Source: Promethearchaeota archaeon | Lineage (GTDB): Archaea; Asgardarchaeota; Lokiarchaeia; Sigyniarchaeales; SOKP01 | DNA length: 64,000 nt | NCBI GenBank assembly: GCA_011364925.1 | Contig: RDOA01000001.1 | Span: 29,997-93,996 of the forward strand | Direction of reading: 5' to 3' | Part shown: positions 19,783 through 29,683 of the stretch, piece after piece | How positions within the stretch are numbered: the first letter of the stretch is position 1 | Layout of the letters: every line of letters begins with the position of its first letter | The notes under the pieces: generated by a model | The model's input: only the letters and a program-made list of their open reading frames with translations | What the model was told of the DNA's origin: nothing | The model's database searches: none | Made by a program: the position numbers and the translations under genes

Positions 19783-20724
19783 TTAACTCAATCCTTCTCC
19801 ATACCATCCTTGTTTTATGAAAAGATACGCATTCATAGCGGCGGTGGTTGCCTCTCCCGTAGCAGTGGTTACTTGTCGTATTCCACCAGTGACATCTCCT
19901 GCGGCATATATTCCAGAGAAGTTAGTTTGTTGATTTCTATCAACTTTAATATTATTCTCCTCGTCAAGCTCGATTCCCGCATTTTTCGCTAGTTCGCTCT
20001 GGGGTTCAACTCCTATTGCAATAAAAAGCGCATTTATATCTAATTTTGTTATTTCGCCAGTTTCAACGTTCTTAACCTTTATTTCTGATAATTTTTCATC
20101 TTTAGATATAGCTTCTTCAATAGTGCAATTATACATTGGTTCCACATTCGGTAATGAATCGACTTCATCTACAATGCAGGCTTCTGCTCTCATGCAATGT
20201 CGTCTATGAATAAGATACACTTTTTTTGCTACTCCTGAAAGAAAAATCACTTCTAAACCCGCAGCATTACTACCACCAACCGTTGCTACTACTTGATCTC
20301 GAAATAACGGACCATCACAAGTAGCGCAGTAAGAAATTCCGTTACCTACTAATTCGTATTCATTCGGTAGTCCAAGAGTTAGGTGCTTTGAACCAGTTGC
20401 AATTATTATAGCCCTCGCTTTTGTTTTCCCTTTTCCAGAAGTTATAGTTAAATCTTTTGGATTAATTGATGTAACTTCGTTATAAAAAAAGGTGGTCCCC
20501 CAATTTTCTGCTTGTTTTCTCATTCTTTCTGTTAATTCAAGACCATTAATGCTCTCGATCCCAGGGTAATTTTCGATTTTAGGCGCTGTGCCGGCTAAAC
20601 CTCCAAACGCCTTATACTCAAACAACGCAGTTTTTAAACCCATTCTTCCCGCATAAAGAGCCGCTGTTAATCCTGCGGGACCACCACCAATGATTACTAG
20701 ATCAAATTCATTCTTCTCAGACAA
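19783..20724 (-). CDS. trxB: Thioredoxin reductase
   Basis: A 313-residue FAD flavoprotein with the FAD motif GGGPAGLTAALYAGR, the redox pair CATC (Cys133, Cys136) in SYCATCDGPLF, the second Rossmann motif VGGSNAAGLEV and the C-terminal GIYAAGDVTGG. It reduces thioredoxin or a similar redoxin in the cytoplasm. The NADPH-site HRRHCMRAE retains the basic residues typical of NADPH specificity. Promoter sequences with a TATA-like TTATTATAATTATC lie about 45 bases upstream of the start. Length is normal. It is followed by xerA on the same strand after about 100 bases. Confidence 0.95.
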   Translation of the reverse strand: MSEKNEFDLVIIGGGPAGLTAALYAGRMGLKTALFEYKAFGGLAGTAPKIENYPGIESINGLELTERMRKQAENWGTTFFYNEVTSINPKDLTITSGKGKTKARAIIIATGSKHLTLGLPNEYELVGNGISYCATCDGPLFRDQVVATVGGSNAAGLEVIFLSGVAKKVYLIHRRHCMRAEACIVDEVDSLPNVEPMYNCTIEEAISKDEKLSEIKVKNVETGEITKLDINALFIAIGVEPQSELAKNAGIELDEENNIKVDRNQQTNFSGIYAAGDVTGGIRQVTTATGEATTAAMNAYLFIKQGWYGEGLS

Positions 20725-21028
20725 TTCTTCTCTCCACTCTTGTGTAGGGTGATTCGATTTTATGAATGATAATTATAATAAAAGTTTAAATTTTTTTAAG
20801 GAAATTATTTTGAATCATAAATTTTTCCAATTTAATCCATCTTTAATTTCTATATTAAAAATAATGTTCAAAGATTACCGTTATAACTAAATTGATTGCA
20901 CATTATTAATGGTGAGTTTTATTTTAAATAATTTGAACATTTATTATTGACTCTGAATTATCTTTGATCAAATTGCAAAATTTATATTATCACATCTTTA
21001 TAATTAATTGAAATTAGTAGGAACTATA
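20725..21028. other. Divergent intergenic region trxB / GRE1
   Basis: About 300 bases, very AT-rich, no gene seen. A TATA-like TTTATATTAT at 20981-20990 sits about 40 bases before the GRE1 ATG. A second TATA-like sequence at about 20767-20783 serves trxB in the other direction. I found no strong dyad or RNA structure. Confidence 0.5.
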
Positions 21029-23530
21029 ATGAGCGACCTAAAGCAGAAAACAGAAATTAATAAGGAACCACCAAAGTACCCTATCGCTGAACCTCACCAT
21101 TTATCCAAAAGATCTAAATGGTTAAGAGATTATTATTTTAAAGGAGTTGAACGCGAGTGGAATAACGAATACATGTCATTCACCACTGGCACTGATTGGG
21201 ATTTAATTTGGACCGAATCTGATTATTATGTCACCCCTGAAGTTCACTTCTACATCGGTAATAAAGGTAAAGGCGTCTTTGAAGGGTGTTTGAGGTCTAT
21301 TGCAATTCCAGTAACTTTACCTGAGGGTTTCTGGGATTTATCGCTACCAGAACGGCGGGTTAAATTCTTTGAAACCGTTATGTTGGATTACGTGCCACAC
21401 GAGATTATTTCAGAACACGACTTAATCGCTGGAGGTCGATTTAATACTCAACTAAGCCACTGTTTAACTAAAGAAGAAACTAAGAAATTTTGGAAGAGAA
21501 ATCTAAAAAACAGAAAAACTTTTTACGCATATCATAAAAAAGGATTTGGAAACTGTGGTGCTACTGGAGGTCATTTAATAGTTTCGCATGAAACCATAAT
21601 CAACAAAGGATTTAAACATATTAATGAAAAAATAAAAACCAGATACTCTCAATTATCACAAAAAGAACGGAAAGGACCTAAAGGTCAAGAATTAAAAGCT
21701 ATGTTGGAAGCATCAGAACTTCCACGAAGATTTGCGAAAAAATACGCTGACGAATGTCGAAGGCTTAAGGCTATGGCGTTGACACCTGAAAGAGCAGAAG
21801 AATTAGAACAGATGGCTAAAAATCTTGAGAAGGTTCCATGGGAACCCGCTGAAACTTTTTGGCAAGGACTTCAAGCGATCTGGATAACTCACATGCTTAT
21901 AATGGCAGAAGAGTCTTATCCCGGTCCTGGTACGTCGTTTGGTCGCACGGATCAACACCTCTGGAATTTATACAAAAAAGACGTTATTGACGAAAAGAAT
22001 ATCTCAAAAGAGTTCGCTAAGGATCTCTTAGGTAGTTTCTGGTTCCATTGCAACACTGCTTACGATGCACAAATAATGGTTGGAAAACAGGGTATTACTT
22101 CAGCGTTCGGTCAGTTAATGACTCTTAGTGGTTGTGGACCTAATGGAGAGGATCTCACAAATGAGTTAACATATACGATTTTAGAAGTCATTGACGAATG
22201 GTCTCCAATATTAGAACCAAAACCAAATGTGCGGCTCCATAGAAATTCACCCGATAAACTTTTAGATGCTATTATTGATATGATTTCGCGCTCTCAGGGA
22301 GCACCATTTCTTATTAATTTCGACGAGAGGAGCATTGCTGGAATGATTGAGGAAGGAATACCTCTTGAAGACGCTTGGGATTATGCATGCGTTGGATGCT
22401 TAGAAAACACGATGCAAGGGAACGATCGATCAGGAACTGTTAATTGTAATCCAAATTTAACAAAGAGCGTTGAGTTAACTCTCTGGAATGGCAAAAACAT
22501 GCCTGGGAACGATGTCGTTACTAAAAAAGATGAACAAGTTGGACCAAAAACAGGTGATACTGAGCAATTTCTTACGTGGGAAGAATTTTGGAATGCATGG
22601 AAGAAACAAATTGAATTTCTAATTAAATACACAGTAGAAATATATAATTTAACAGAAGCTCTTAGAGCAGAATACTTACCTACTCCGTACTTATCAACTT
22701 TAGTTCATGGGTGTATTGAAAGAGGGTTAGATATTAGAGCTGGCGGTCCTGAGTTAAGATTTATAACTGTTGAGGGTGTTGGATTCGCAACTACTGTGGA
22801 CTCCTTACTAGCGATAAAGAAGCTGGTATACGAAGACAAAAAGTATAAGATTTCTCAAATTAAAGATGCATTGATTAACAATTTCGAGGGAGAAAAATAC
22901 GCTTTAATGCAAACCTTTCTAAAAAATAGAGCTCCTAAATATGGAAACGATTCAGACGAAGCTGACGATTTAGCTCGAAAAGTTATGAAAGTGTGGGCAG
23001 ATGAAACGTGGAAATATAAAACACCAACAGATTTTCAATTTCGACCTGGAATGCTCTCATGGAACTATTGGGCGGGAGCAGACGCGGGTTTGACGATTGC
23101 TACTCCTAATGGTCGAAATATGGGCACATTTCTATCGAACGCAATTTGTCCCACAAGCGGAGCTGATCTTAAAGGTCCAACTGCAGTTACCAATTCAGTA
23201 GGTATCGCCTTAGGGGGAAAAACAGAAGACGGCGAATATATTAATTATCTACCTAACGGTGCAAGCCACACTATTACATTTAATCCCGCTATTATCAAAA
23301 ATACTGAACACAAAGAAAAGTTCAAATCTTATCTAAGAGGATATATTGAAAACGGAGGAACCTGCTTACAAGTTAACATGCTCGATGTCAACATGTTAAG
23401 GGACGCCCAATTACATCCAGAAAACTACACTAATCTTTTGGTTCGAATTACAGGTTATAACGCTTACTTCAATGCAATTGGAAAGGAATTACAAGACGAA
23501 ATAATCGCTCGTGAATCGCATTCAATGTAG
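21029..23530 (+). CDS. Glycyl radical enzyme of the PFL-like superfamily (GRE1), substrate unknown
   Basis: The 833-residue protein is a glycyl radical enzyme. The radical loop is RITGYNAYF with Gly809, and the active-site cysteine is Cys457 in YACVGCLEN. The loop reads VGCLEN where diol dehydratase and choline lyase types have VGCVEP, and where benzylsuccinate synthase types have a CxxCMSPG-like sequence, so the subclass is uncertain. Segments such as TSFGRTDQHLWNLYKKD are reminiscent of the aryl/alkylsuccinate synthase branch. An in-frame TTG at 21008 would add seven residues; ATG 21029 is preferred. There is no activase next to it; the one at 38428 could serve both enzymes. Oxygen-sensitive chemistry points to a strict anaerobe. 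Confidence 0.85.
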   Translation: MSDLKQKTEINKEPPKYPIAEPHHLSKRSKWLRDYYFKGVEREWNNEYMSFTTGTDWDLIWTESDYYVTPEVHFYIGNKGKGVFEGCLRSIAIPVTLPEGFWDLSLPERRVKFFETVMLDYVPHEIISEHDLIAGGRFNTQLSHCLTKEETKKFWKRNLKNRKTFYAYHKKGFGNCGATGGHLIVSHETIINKGFKHINEKIKTRYSQLSQKERKGPKGQELKAMLEASELPRRFAKKYADECRRLKAMALTPERAEELEQMAKNLEKVPWEPAETFWQGLQAIWITHMLIMAEESYPGPGTSFGRTDQHLWNLYKKDVIDEKNISKEFAKDLLGSFWFHCNTAYDAQIMVGKQGITSAFGQLMTLSGCGPNGEDLTNELTYTILEVIDEWSPILEPKPNVRLHRNSPDKLLDAIIDMISRSQGAPFLINFDERSIAGMIEEGIPLEDAWDYACVGCLENTMQGNDRSGTVNCNPNLTKSVELTLWNGKNMPGNDVVTKKDEQVGPKTGDTEQFLTWEEFWNAWKKQIEFLIKYTVEIYNLTEALRAEYLPTPYLSTLVHGCIERGLDIRAGGPELRFITVEGVGFATTVDSLLAIKKLVYEDKKYKISQIKDALINNFEGEKYALMQTFLKNRAPKYGNDSDEADDLARKVMKVWADETWKYKTPTDFQFRPGMLSWNYWAGADAGLTIATPNGRNMGTFLSNAICPTSGADLKGPTAVTNSVGIALGGKTEDGEYINYLPNGASHTITFNPAIIKNTEHKEKFKSYLRGYIENGGTCLQVNMLDVNMLRDAQLHPENYTNLLVRITGYNAYFNAIGKELQDEIIARESHSM

Positions 23531-23674
23531 GAACATTTAGAAGGACGCAACTATTACTTTTTAAATCTTTTATATTTTAATTTTATCTAACTTTTTCACA
23601 TTGCAATATAATTTATTAATTCTGTTTAATTTATGTCAATAATTAAATTTCATTAAACCTAAAATGTGAACAAT

Positions 23675-24727
23675 ATGGTATTAGAAACCAATATAACAAA
23701 AATGTTTGGAATTAAACACCCAATTGTCGCAGCGCCAATGGGCCCCTTTTATACAACCAAATTGACAATTGCTGTTTCTGAAGCGGGAGGTTTAGGAGTA
23801 CTGAGCCATTCGGCTTTAGTAAGCGATTATCTAAGCGGAAGAAGTGCCATTCAAATTATGAAAGATAATATGATGGAAGTTATTGAGCACACAGACAAGC
23901 CATTTGGATTCAACATAAGAACATCGAGAAGAGAAGCTGATGCGTTAGAATTGGTGAAAGAGATCCCTAAATTCATCATGTCTAATCAGAGATTAAAAGA
24001 ACAGTGCATTTATGCTATTACTAGTGCAGGATCTTCAAAAATGTTACCTGAATCTCAAGACTATAAAAAATTAAAAGAGAGTGGATCGCAAATAAAGCAC
24101 TTCCATGTTGCTCCCGCTTTATGGCTAGCAGATAAATGCGTAGCATCGAACGTAGATGGGGTTGTTGTCACCGGCAACGAAGGTGGAGGGCATCAATCCT
24201 ATGAAAAAGTAAGTACGTTAGTGGTGCTTCAACAAATTTTGAACAAACATCCTGATCTTCCGGTAATTGCATGTGGTGGCTTTGCTACTGGAGAGGGTCT
24301 CGCTGCAGCGCTATCTATGGGTGCGGGCGCTATTGCGATGGGTTCCCGTTTTATTGCATCAGAAGAAAGCGAATTTTCAATTGAATATAAATCAGTTCCT
24401 CCCAAAGCTAAAGCTCAAGACACTATTTTAGTAACTGGTGCACTTGGACCTATAAGATTATGGCAGAATGAGTATTCGCTACATCATGGTCTCGTTGCAG
24501 ATAAGGATGCAAAGATAGCTCAAGAAACAGCTATGACCCAGGAAGATATTATCGCTGAAGGAAGAGCTTACGAAGCAGCGTATAAAGGGGACACAAATTC
24601 TGGTGCTGTCTTACTCGGTCAAAGTATTGGCATAATTGAAAGCCTGAAAAAAGTTAAAGATATAATCGAAGATATCGTATCTGGTGCCGAGAAACGATTA
24701 AAAAAAGCAGCAGGCTATATTAGTTAA
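23675..24727 (+). CDS. Nitronate monooxygenase / 2-nitropropane dioxygenase-like FMN protein
   Basis: A TIM-barrel FMN protein of about 350 residues: HPIVAAPMGPF at the start, EAGGLGVLSH, VVTGNEGGGH for phosphate binding, ACGGFATGEGLAAALSMGAGAIAMGSRF as the standard FMN-phosphate motif. The family includes nitronate monooxygenases and the FMN enoyl-ACP reductase FabK; in anaerobes true oxygen-using activity is doubtful. It lies downstream of GRE1 with its own leader of about 140 bases. ATG 23675 is chosen; a GTG at 23666 adds three residues. A T-run follows the stop. Confidence 0.87.
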   Translation: MVLETNITKMFGIKHPIVAAPMGPFYTTKLTIAVSEAGGLGVLSHSALVSDYLSGRSAIQIMKDNMMEVIEHTDKPFGFNIRTSRREADALELVKEIPKFIMSNQRLKEQCIYAITSAGSSKMLPESQDYKKLKESGSQIKHFHVAPALWLADKCVASNVDGVVVTGNEGGGHQSYEKVSTLVVLQQILNKHPDLPVIACGGFATGEGLAAALSMGAGAIAMGSRFIASEESEFSIEYKSVPPKAKAQDTILVTGALGPIRLWQNEYSLHHGLVADKDAKIAQETAMTQEDIIAEGRAYEAAYKGDTNSGAVLLGQSIGIIESLKKVKDIIEDIVSGAEKRLKKAAGYIS

Positions 24728-24740
24728 AAAATTAAGAATG

Positions 24741-24756
24741 AATTTTTTTTATTCCT
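24741..24756 (+). terminator. T-rich terminator after the nitronate-monooxygenase-like gene
   Basis: A run of eight T residues follows the stop codon by about 20 bases, and further T-rich sequence continues to the convergent MBL gene. Archaeal termination at T-tracts is well known, so this is a plausible terminator without a hairpin. Confidence 0.4.
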
Positions 24757-24827
24757 TTAAATTTACTTTTTTCTTTTATCTCTATTGGAATTTCATTCCT
24801 AATTCATTTTAGGTAGTTTATTGTAAA

Positions 24828-25709
24828 TTAAATGAATCCGCTTCTCTTTAAACCTTCTACAAGCCATTTCATCTGCTGTTCTAAAATTCCAATATATCCC
24901 AATTTAATGATTTTTGAATTAGGAATGAATTTTTCGTGAAATTTAAGAGCTAAATAATTGAACGAAGGATTTTCTTTATACCACTTTATTATTGAATTTT
25001 TAGTATTGAAATGTAACTCTTCCATATTATCTATAATGTTTACACAATCCTCGCCCGTCCAAACACCATAATGAGCCAACGAAATTGAATTAAGTTTATT
25101 TTTCATGTTCCTCAACCTTTGAAAAGTCCCTAATAATGCGTCTTCGTGGAAATCCGGAGGCATATAGGTTGGTTGGAAATAATGTATGCTCGATTTATCG
25201 ATAATTGCATCACCAGTGAATATGTTTTTGTTTTTACTGTCAAACAAAGCGATAGAATCCATAGTATGCCCAAAAAAATTTAAAACCTCTAATTTTAAGC
25301 CGTTTAAATCGATCACATCATGGTCTTTCAAAGGAGTAACATCTTCTATAGGTTCTGTTTCAGCTTCAAATACAGCATTAATATTGCTTGGATTTTTCAG
25401 ATTCTTGATTGCGTTCTCTGACGCCAAAACTTCAATGTTAGTGTCATTCATTAATTTCTGTAATAAATTAACCCCATCAACATGATCAAAGTGAGAATGT
25501 GTAAGCAAAATTTTATTTATGGGATATATTTTAAACTTTTTCAACTTATCAATAATTTTGGGTATTGACGTTTTTTCAGAAGCATCTATCATCATTCTTT
25601 CACCCTCATTTTCGATTATGTAAATTGATAGGGTTCCTTTTCCACCAAATAAATATCCATCGATCATCCAGGTATTATCGTTAACTTTACCTTCTTTATT
25701 AATATACAT
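24828..25709 (-). CDS. Metallo-beta-lactamase-fold hydrolase
   Basis: The 293-residue protein has the MBL signature HSHFDHVDG (His71, His73, Asp75, His76), a GHTMDSIALF motif with the third His and a FTGDAIIDK motif with the bridging Asp. A later LAHYG gives the last His. These proteins bind two metal ions and hydrolyse thioesters, lactones or phosphodiesters; glyoxalase-II-like thioesterase is one possibility next to CoA-dependent genes. No signal peptide. Convergent with the flavoprotein gene and followed upstream by thiolase 1 on the same strand, 64 bases away. Confidence 0.87.
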   Translation of the reverse strand: MYINKEGKVNDNTWMIDGYLFGGKGTLSIYIIENEGERMMIDASEKTSIPKIIDKLKKFKIYPINKILLTHSHFDHVDGVNLLQKLMNDTNIEVLASENAIKNLKNPSNINAVFEAETEPIEDVTPLKDHDVIDLNGLKLEVLNFFGHTMDSIALFDSKNKNIFTGDAIIDKSSIHYFQPTYMPPDFHEDALLGTFQRLRNMKNKLNSISLAHYGVWTGEDCVNIIDNMEELHFNTKNSIIKWYKENPSFNYLALKFHEKFIPNSKIIKLGYIGILEQQMKWLVEGLKRSGFI

Positions 25710-25773
25710 CTTTACGCAGCTATTTTCAGAAATTATATCAATTAATTAATTAAAAAAAAAGTATTAAACAACT

Positions 25774-27054
25774 TCAGACATTTATATTTTCAATTACAGT
25801 TGCAACTCCTTGTCCGCCACCTACACAGGCATTTGCGACACCATATTTTGCATTCTTTTCCTTTAAAATACGAGCTAAAGTACCTGTGAGTCTCACCATC
25901 GTTGAGCCTAAAGGATGTCCTATTGCAGTAGACCCTCCTTTAATGTTAACTTTCTCCTCAGGAATGTTAAGCTTATCCATACAATTTAATGCAACGATAC
26001 AGAAAGCTTCGTTTATTTCCCAGAAATCAATCTCATCAGCTGTTAATCCTACAATCTTCAAGGCTTTTTGAGTAGCTGGTACTGGACCTCTTCCCATTAC
26101 AGTAGGATCGACCCCCGCCCATCCAATTGATAGGATCTTTGCCATAGGTTCAATCCCTCGCTTTTTGGCCTCTTCCGCTTCCATGATTACTGCTGCAGTA
26201 GCTCCTGCGTTTAAAGGCGACGAATTTCCCGCAGTTATTACTCCTTCTTCTGTTCCCTCTCGTTTCATATACCCTTCTTTACCACCATTTTTCTCTAAAT
26301 AAAAAGGAATCGATATTCGACGCAACTGGGAAACGGCTTCTAAAGTTGACTTCCTTGCATTCATGTCTCTATCAATCATCATCTTCTCATCGACATTCCC
26401 TTCAACGTGACCTTCAATGGGTATGATTTCTCCCTTGAAATACCCCTCCTCTTGACTCTTAATAGTCAAATTGTGGCTTCTCACCCCGAATTTATCTAAA
26501 TCTTCTTTTGTAAATCTAGGGACTTCTTCTTCGTATAGTTTCTGAGCAGTCTGTAGCATATTAAATGTAGTTTGTAAGTCCAATTCGGGCCGATAAAACT
26601 TACTTTCCTTGTTTTCAGTGGAATAATTACGATCTATACCAATCCCGCGAACGCGAGTCATGTGTTCAAACCCGGTGGCTAACATACACTTACTGTTACC
26701 GGTCATGATCTCCATAATTCCTACGTGCATCCCTGAGCCTGCTGAGCCGCATTGTCGATCAATGAAGAACGATGGAACTTTGTAAGGAAATCCCGCTAGG
26801 AATAAAGGACCGCGACCCCCGTAAGTCCAATTCTCTAACACTCCTGCCGCAACACCGATTGATACTTCCTCCATATCCTTTTTCTCAATTCCTTTATCAG
26901 CTAAACTCCCATCAAAAAATTTCATTAATAGTTCAGCAAGAAGTTCGTCACCCCGAATTTCACCAAACACGTCACGTTCAGGTTGGGTAGGCCTTGAACG
27001 GGAAAAAGCCGTTCGAGCATAATCAATTAACCATACTTCTTTCACACTAATCAC
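25774..27054 (-). CDS. Thiolase (acetyl-CoA C-acyltransferase family), copy 1
   Basis: A 426-residue thiolase. The acyl-binding cysteine is Cys102 in DRQCGSAGSGMH; the other motifs are WEINEAF, GGSTAIGHPLGSTMVR with the catalytic His, and CVGGGQG with the proton-donating Cys. This full set is that of bacterial-type beta-oxidation or acetoacetyl-CoA thiolases, not the OB-fold-associated archaeal thiolase system. The start is GTG 27054, with GTG 27045 as an alternative. It closely resembles the thiolase at 55937-57214, including a nearly identical 44-base stretch. It lies beside substrate-binding protein 1. Confidence 0.93.
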   Translation of the reverse strand: MISVKEVWLIDYARTAFSRSRPTQPERDVFGEIRGDELLAELLMKFFDGSLADKGIEKKDMEEVSIGVAAGVLENWTYGGRGPLFLAGFPYKVPSFFIDRQCGSAGSGMHVGIMEIMTGNSKCMLATGFEHMTRVRGIGIDRNYSTENKESKFYRPELDLQTTFNMLQTAQKLYEEEVPRFTKEDLDKFGVRSHNLTIKSQEEGYFKGEIIPIEGHVEGNVDEKMMIDRDMNARKSTLEAVSQLRRISIPFYLEKNGGKEGYMKREGTEEGVITAGNSSPLNAGATAAVIMEAEEAKKRGIEPMAKILSIGWAGVDPTVMGRGPVPATQKALKIVGLTADEIDFWEINEAFCIVALNCMDKLNIPEEKVNIKGGSTAIGHPLGSTMVRLTGTLARILKEKNAKYGVANACVGGGQGVATVIENINV

Positions 27055-27149
27055 ACTTATAATTTTGAGTTTTATTAGTAATTATATTGCATCATTTTAA
27101 AAACTTAGAATAAAGAATAAAAAAATTATATTTTGATTATTTAATATTT

Positions 27150-29456
27150 CTATAGAATTCTCTTTTTTCTCATCAGATTGACGGCAATTCCGATTAAAGT
27201 TATTAATGAAGCAGATAGCATAAATCCAATTGAAAATCCTGGAATTCCTGGCACTGGAGCAGTAGGACTATACTTCACTGAATCAAAACGCAGTATCCAA
27301 TTCCAATTCCAAGCAGTGACCCAATCCTTACTTATCGCACGTCCGGTTAAATCATTTCCTAAATAGAGCATGGGATATTGATAATTCTGAGCCCAATCTG
27401 CTAATTCACTATAATATTGTTGGCGTCCAGTATCGTTTTGGAACCATAGTTTTGCTATCAGACTATCACATGTAGCGTTGTAATTAAAACCCATATTCGA
27501 TCCCGCTTTATATGGGAATGCATAAGGATAGGAATTGTAATCAGCTATGTATCTAGAATAGCCTATAAATGGAAAGGTACCAGCGGTCGGAATTCGCTCA
27601 ATAATGCCAGTGCTTTGATAATATGCTTGAATGTATCCAAGATCATTAATATCGCTGTGATAAGGTTTAAGCGCAAAACCATCGCAGGATAATAAAGGAA
27701 GTGTACCAGCCAATATTGCAGGATAGGTACCGCCTTGCGGCGTGTCGTCAGTAGCATCTATATCACACCCAATATCAGCAAGAGAGGATATCAATACAGA
27801 ATAAGATTCAAGATGGGCACCATCGTAATGATCTTCAAATGTGTAGATAGGATTGCTAACTGCTACAGCATTCCAGTCATCTGTTGTGCTAGTTAATCCA
27901 CGAGCTGCACAAATTGGACCCCAGAATGGATCATCCAGAAGCGTCTGTCGCGCTATAGTAAGATCTCTAGTTGGCAAGTTTACAGCTGGGTTATAATATT
28001 CGTGAGTCCCTGCTAATAATCCCCCAGAACGTACTACCCGACCTCCATATAATGCGATATATGCATCGTAATCAAACGCGTATGAAAGCGCTTTCCTAAA
28101 AGCACGATCAACTCCATTTGTAGGTTTTAAAGTTCCATCTGCTTCTTTAATATTAGAGGAGGATAAAATTGGGTATGTATATGGTGACCCTACGGGTTGG
28201 GACAAATTAAAACTTACATCATACCAATAACGTAAATATGTCTCATTAACGCAATTTAAAACCATAACTTCACCGTAATTTTCTTGCCCCATGTCTATAT
28301 ATTCCAAGTTAGGAGCAGCAGCTACATCACTATAACCTAAAGGTTCCCAGGAGTGATCATATGCAAAGTCAATATCCCCTGTCACTATCGCTGTTGTCCT
28401 TGCAGCATATCCTGCTGTTGAGTGACTAAAAGTGACTACTGATACACTTGGAACTTTATGCCATCCTTTAGCCTGTTGAGCTGAAGCGTTCCACCAATTG
28501 TCAAATCTTGTCATTGTACCTGTATCTATAGAAAATCCATCGAACATATAGGGTCCCGTACCGATTAAATGTCCAGGGAAAGTTAAAGGATCATCTTGTG
28601 GAAAACCTGGAACATCTCCATATCCCATTATTGGCACGTCAAAATAGTCCTTATAAGTATCCATGGAGATAAATCTCACCCACGCATTCGATAAATATTG
28701 TGGACCGGTGCCCCAATCATTAAAGAAGACTCTAACTGTTCCTCCTGATTGCTTACCATCCAATATGGTTACATTTGTAAATCGAGGGAAACGATTAATA
28801 CCATACGGTTGATCCGCTACACTGGAATATCCGAATCCAGGGTATTCATTAAGATAAGTAGTTCCTCCAAGAAAGGGCCCCCGATAATTTGTTACATCCC
28901 AGGATGCAGTTCTATAAGGATACCAATCAGCTACGCTCAACCAATAAATCGGTCTATTACCGGACACAGCGGAATCAATTGTTGCTGGACTACCCAGACA
29001 ATAATTGATACTTCCCAAGGTGTACATGAGCCTATCAAGATTCCATTTGCACACTGTGGCGTTCCAATCACTCCCATCGTGAAATAGAACGTTTTCTCTG
29101 AGAGTGATATCCATATAATCAACTCCACCGTAATTCATAAAACCTGCAGCGTTCATTTCATCTGGTCGAGAATGTATTGTCCAGTTGGTTGCAAGTACTG
29201 GTACTAAATTACTATAATCTCCGGAATCCGCACTATATGGTAAATCAAATAATCCTTCAAGAGCATTATACCTGAAATAATCACCAGTAGTAGCTCCAAA
29301 ACTTATACCATCCCAATTACCTATGGGGGCAGGTCCGCAAGCTCCTACAGTAAAAGTGGGTATCGTATTTTGCGCTTTGACACCGATGGGTATAAGCGGA
29401 AATAACATGGACATAACAAATAGAGAAAAAATTAAACTTATCGACAATTTTCTCAT
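27150..29456 (-). CDS. ABC transporter substrate-binding protein, family 5 (oligopeptide type), C-terminally anchored, copy 1
   Basis: The 768-residue extracellular protein has a Sec signal peptide (MRKLSISLIFSLFVMSMLFP, cut near residue 28), a large family 5 solute-binding region with TLRENVLFHDGSDWNA and GTGPYMFDGF, and a C-terminal anchor: PGIPGFSIGF followed by a hydrophobic helix and a basic MRKKR tail. It would hold peptides or other organic substrates outside the cell and pass them to the Opp permeases encoded divergently at 29684-35685. The PGIPGFS sequence before the helix resembles a sorting or anchoring signal. A palindromic operator-like site lies in its promoter at 29524-29540. 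It is paralogous to 45022-47154. Confidence 0.92.
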   Translation of the reverse strand: MRKLSISLIFSLFVMSMLFPLIPIGVKAQNTIPTFTVGACGPAPIGNWDGISFGATTGDYFRYNALEGLFDLPYSADSGDYSNLVPVLATNWTIHSRPDEMNAAGFMNYGGVDYMDITLRENVLFHDGSDWNATVCKWNLDRLMYTLGSINYCLGSPATIDSAVSGNRPIYWLSVADWYPYRTASWDVTNYRGPFLGGTTYLNEYPGFGYSSVADQPYGINRFPRFTNVTILDGKQSGGTVRVFFNDWGTGPQYLSNAWVRFISMDTYKDYFDVPIMGYGDVPGFPQDDPLTFPGHLIGTGPYMFDGFSIDTGTMTRFDNWWNASAQQAKGWHKVPSVSVVTFSHSTAGYAARTTAIVTGDIDFAYDHSWEPLGYSDVAAAPNLEYIDMGQENYGEVMVLNCVNETYLRYWYDVSFNLSQPVGSPYTYPILSSSNIKEADGTLKPTNGVDRAFRKALSYAFDYDAYIALYGGRVVRSGGLLAGTHEYYNPAVNLPTRDLTIARQTLLDDPFWGPICAARGLTSTTDDWNAVAVSNPIYTFEDHYDGAHLESYSVLISSLADIGCDIDATDDTPQGGTYPAILAGTLPLLSCDGFALKPYHSDINDLGYIQAYYQSTGIIERIPTAGTFPFIGYSRYIADYNSYPYAFPYKAGSNMGFNYNATCDSLIAKLWFQNDTGRQQYYSELADWAQNYQYPMLYLGNDLTGRAISKDWVTAWNWNWILRFDSVKYSPTAPVPGIPGFSIGFMLSASLITLIGIAVNLMRKKRIL

Positions 29457-29523
29457 TTTAACGATTCGCCTTATTTTTCTTTAAATTAATTTTAATTTTT
29501 TAGTAAAATTTTTGTATTAAATT

Positions 29524-29540
29524 AATTTACGATGTAAATT
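29524..29540. promoter_or_regulatory. Operator-like dyad AATTTAC-N3-GTAAATT before substrate-binding protein 1
   Basis: Perfect 7-base arms separated by GAT. On the minus strand it directly abuts a TATA-like TTTAAATA, and reads AAATAAATTTAC at the junction, exactly as in the GRE2 and activase promoters. A repressor bound here would block transcription start of the substrate-binding protein gene. Confidence 0.55.
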
Positions 29541-29683
29541 TATTTAAAGCTTGTGTAATTATATATTTAAACATTTGTGAACCTTATAACTAATGGTAAC
29601 AAAATTGTGGAATTTAGAAGGACTATACGGAAATTTGAATCGTTTAAGTTAAATTTATTATTAAAAAATCTCAATTTACGATA

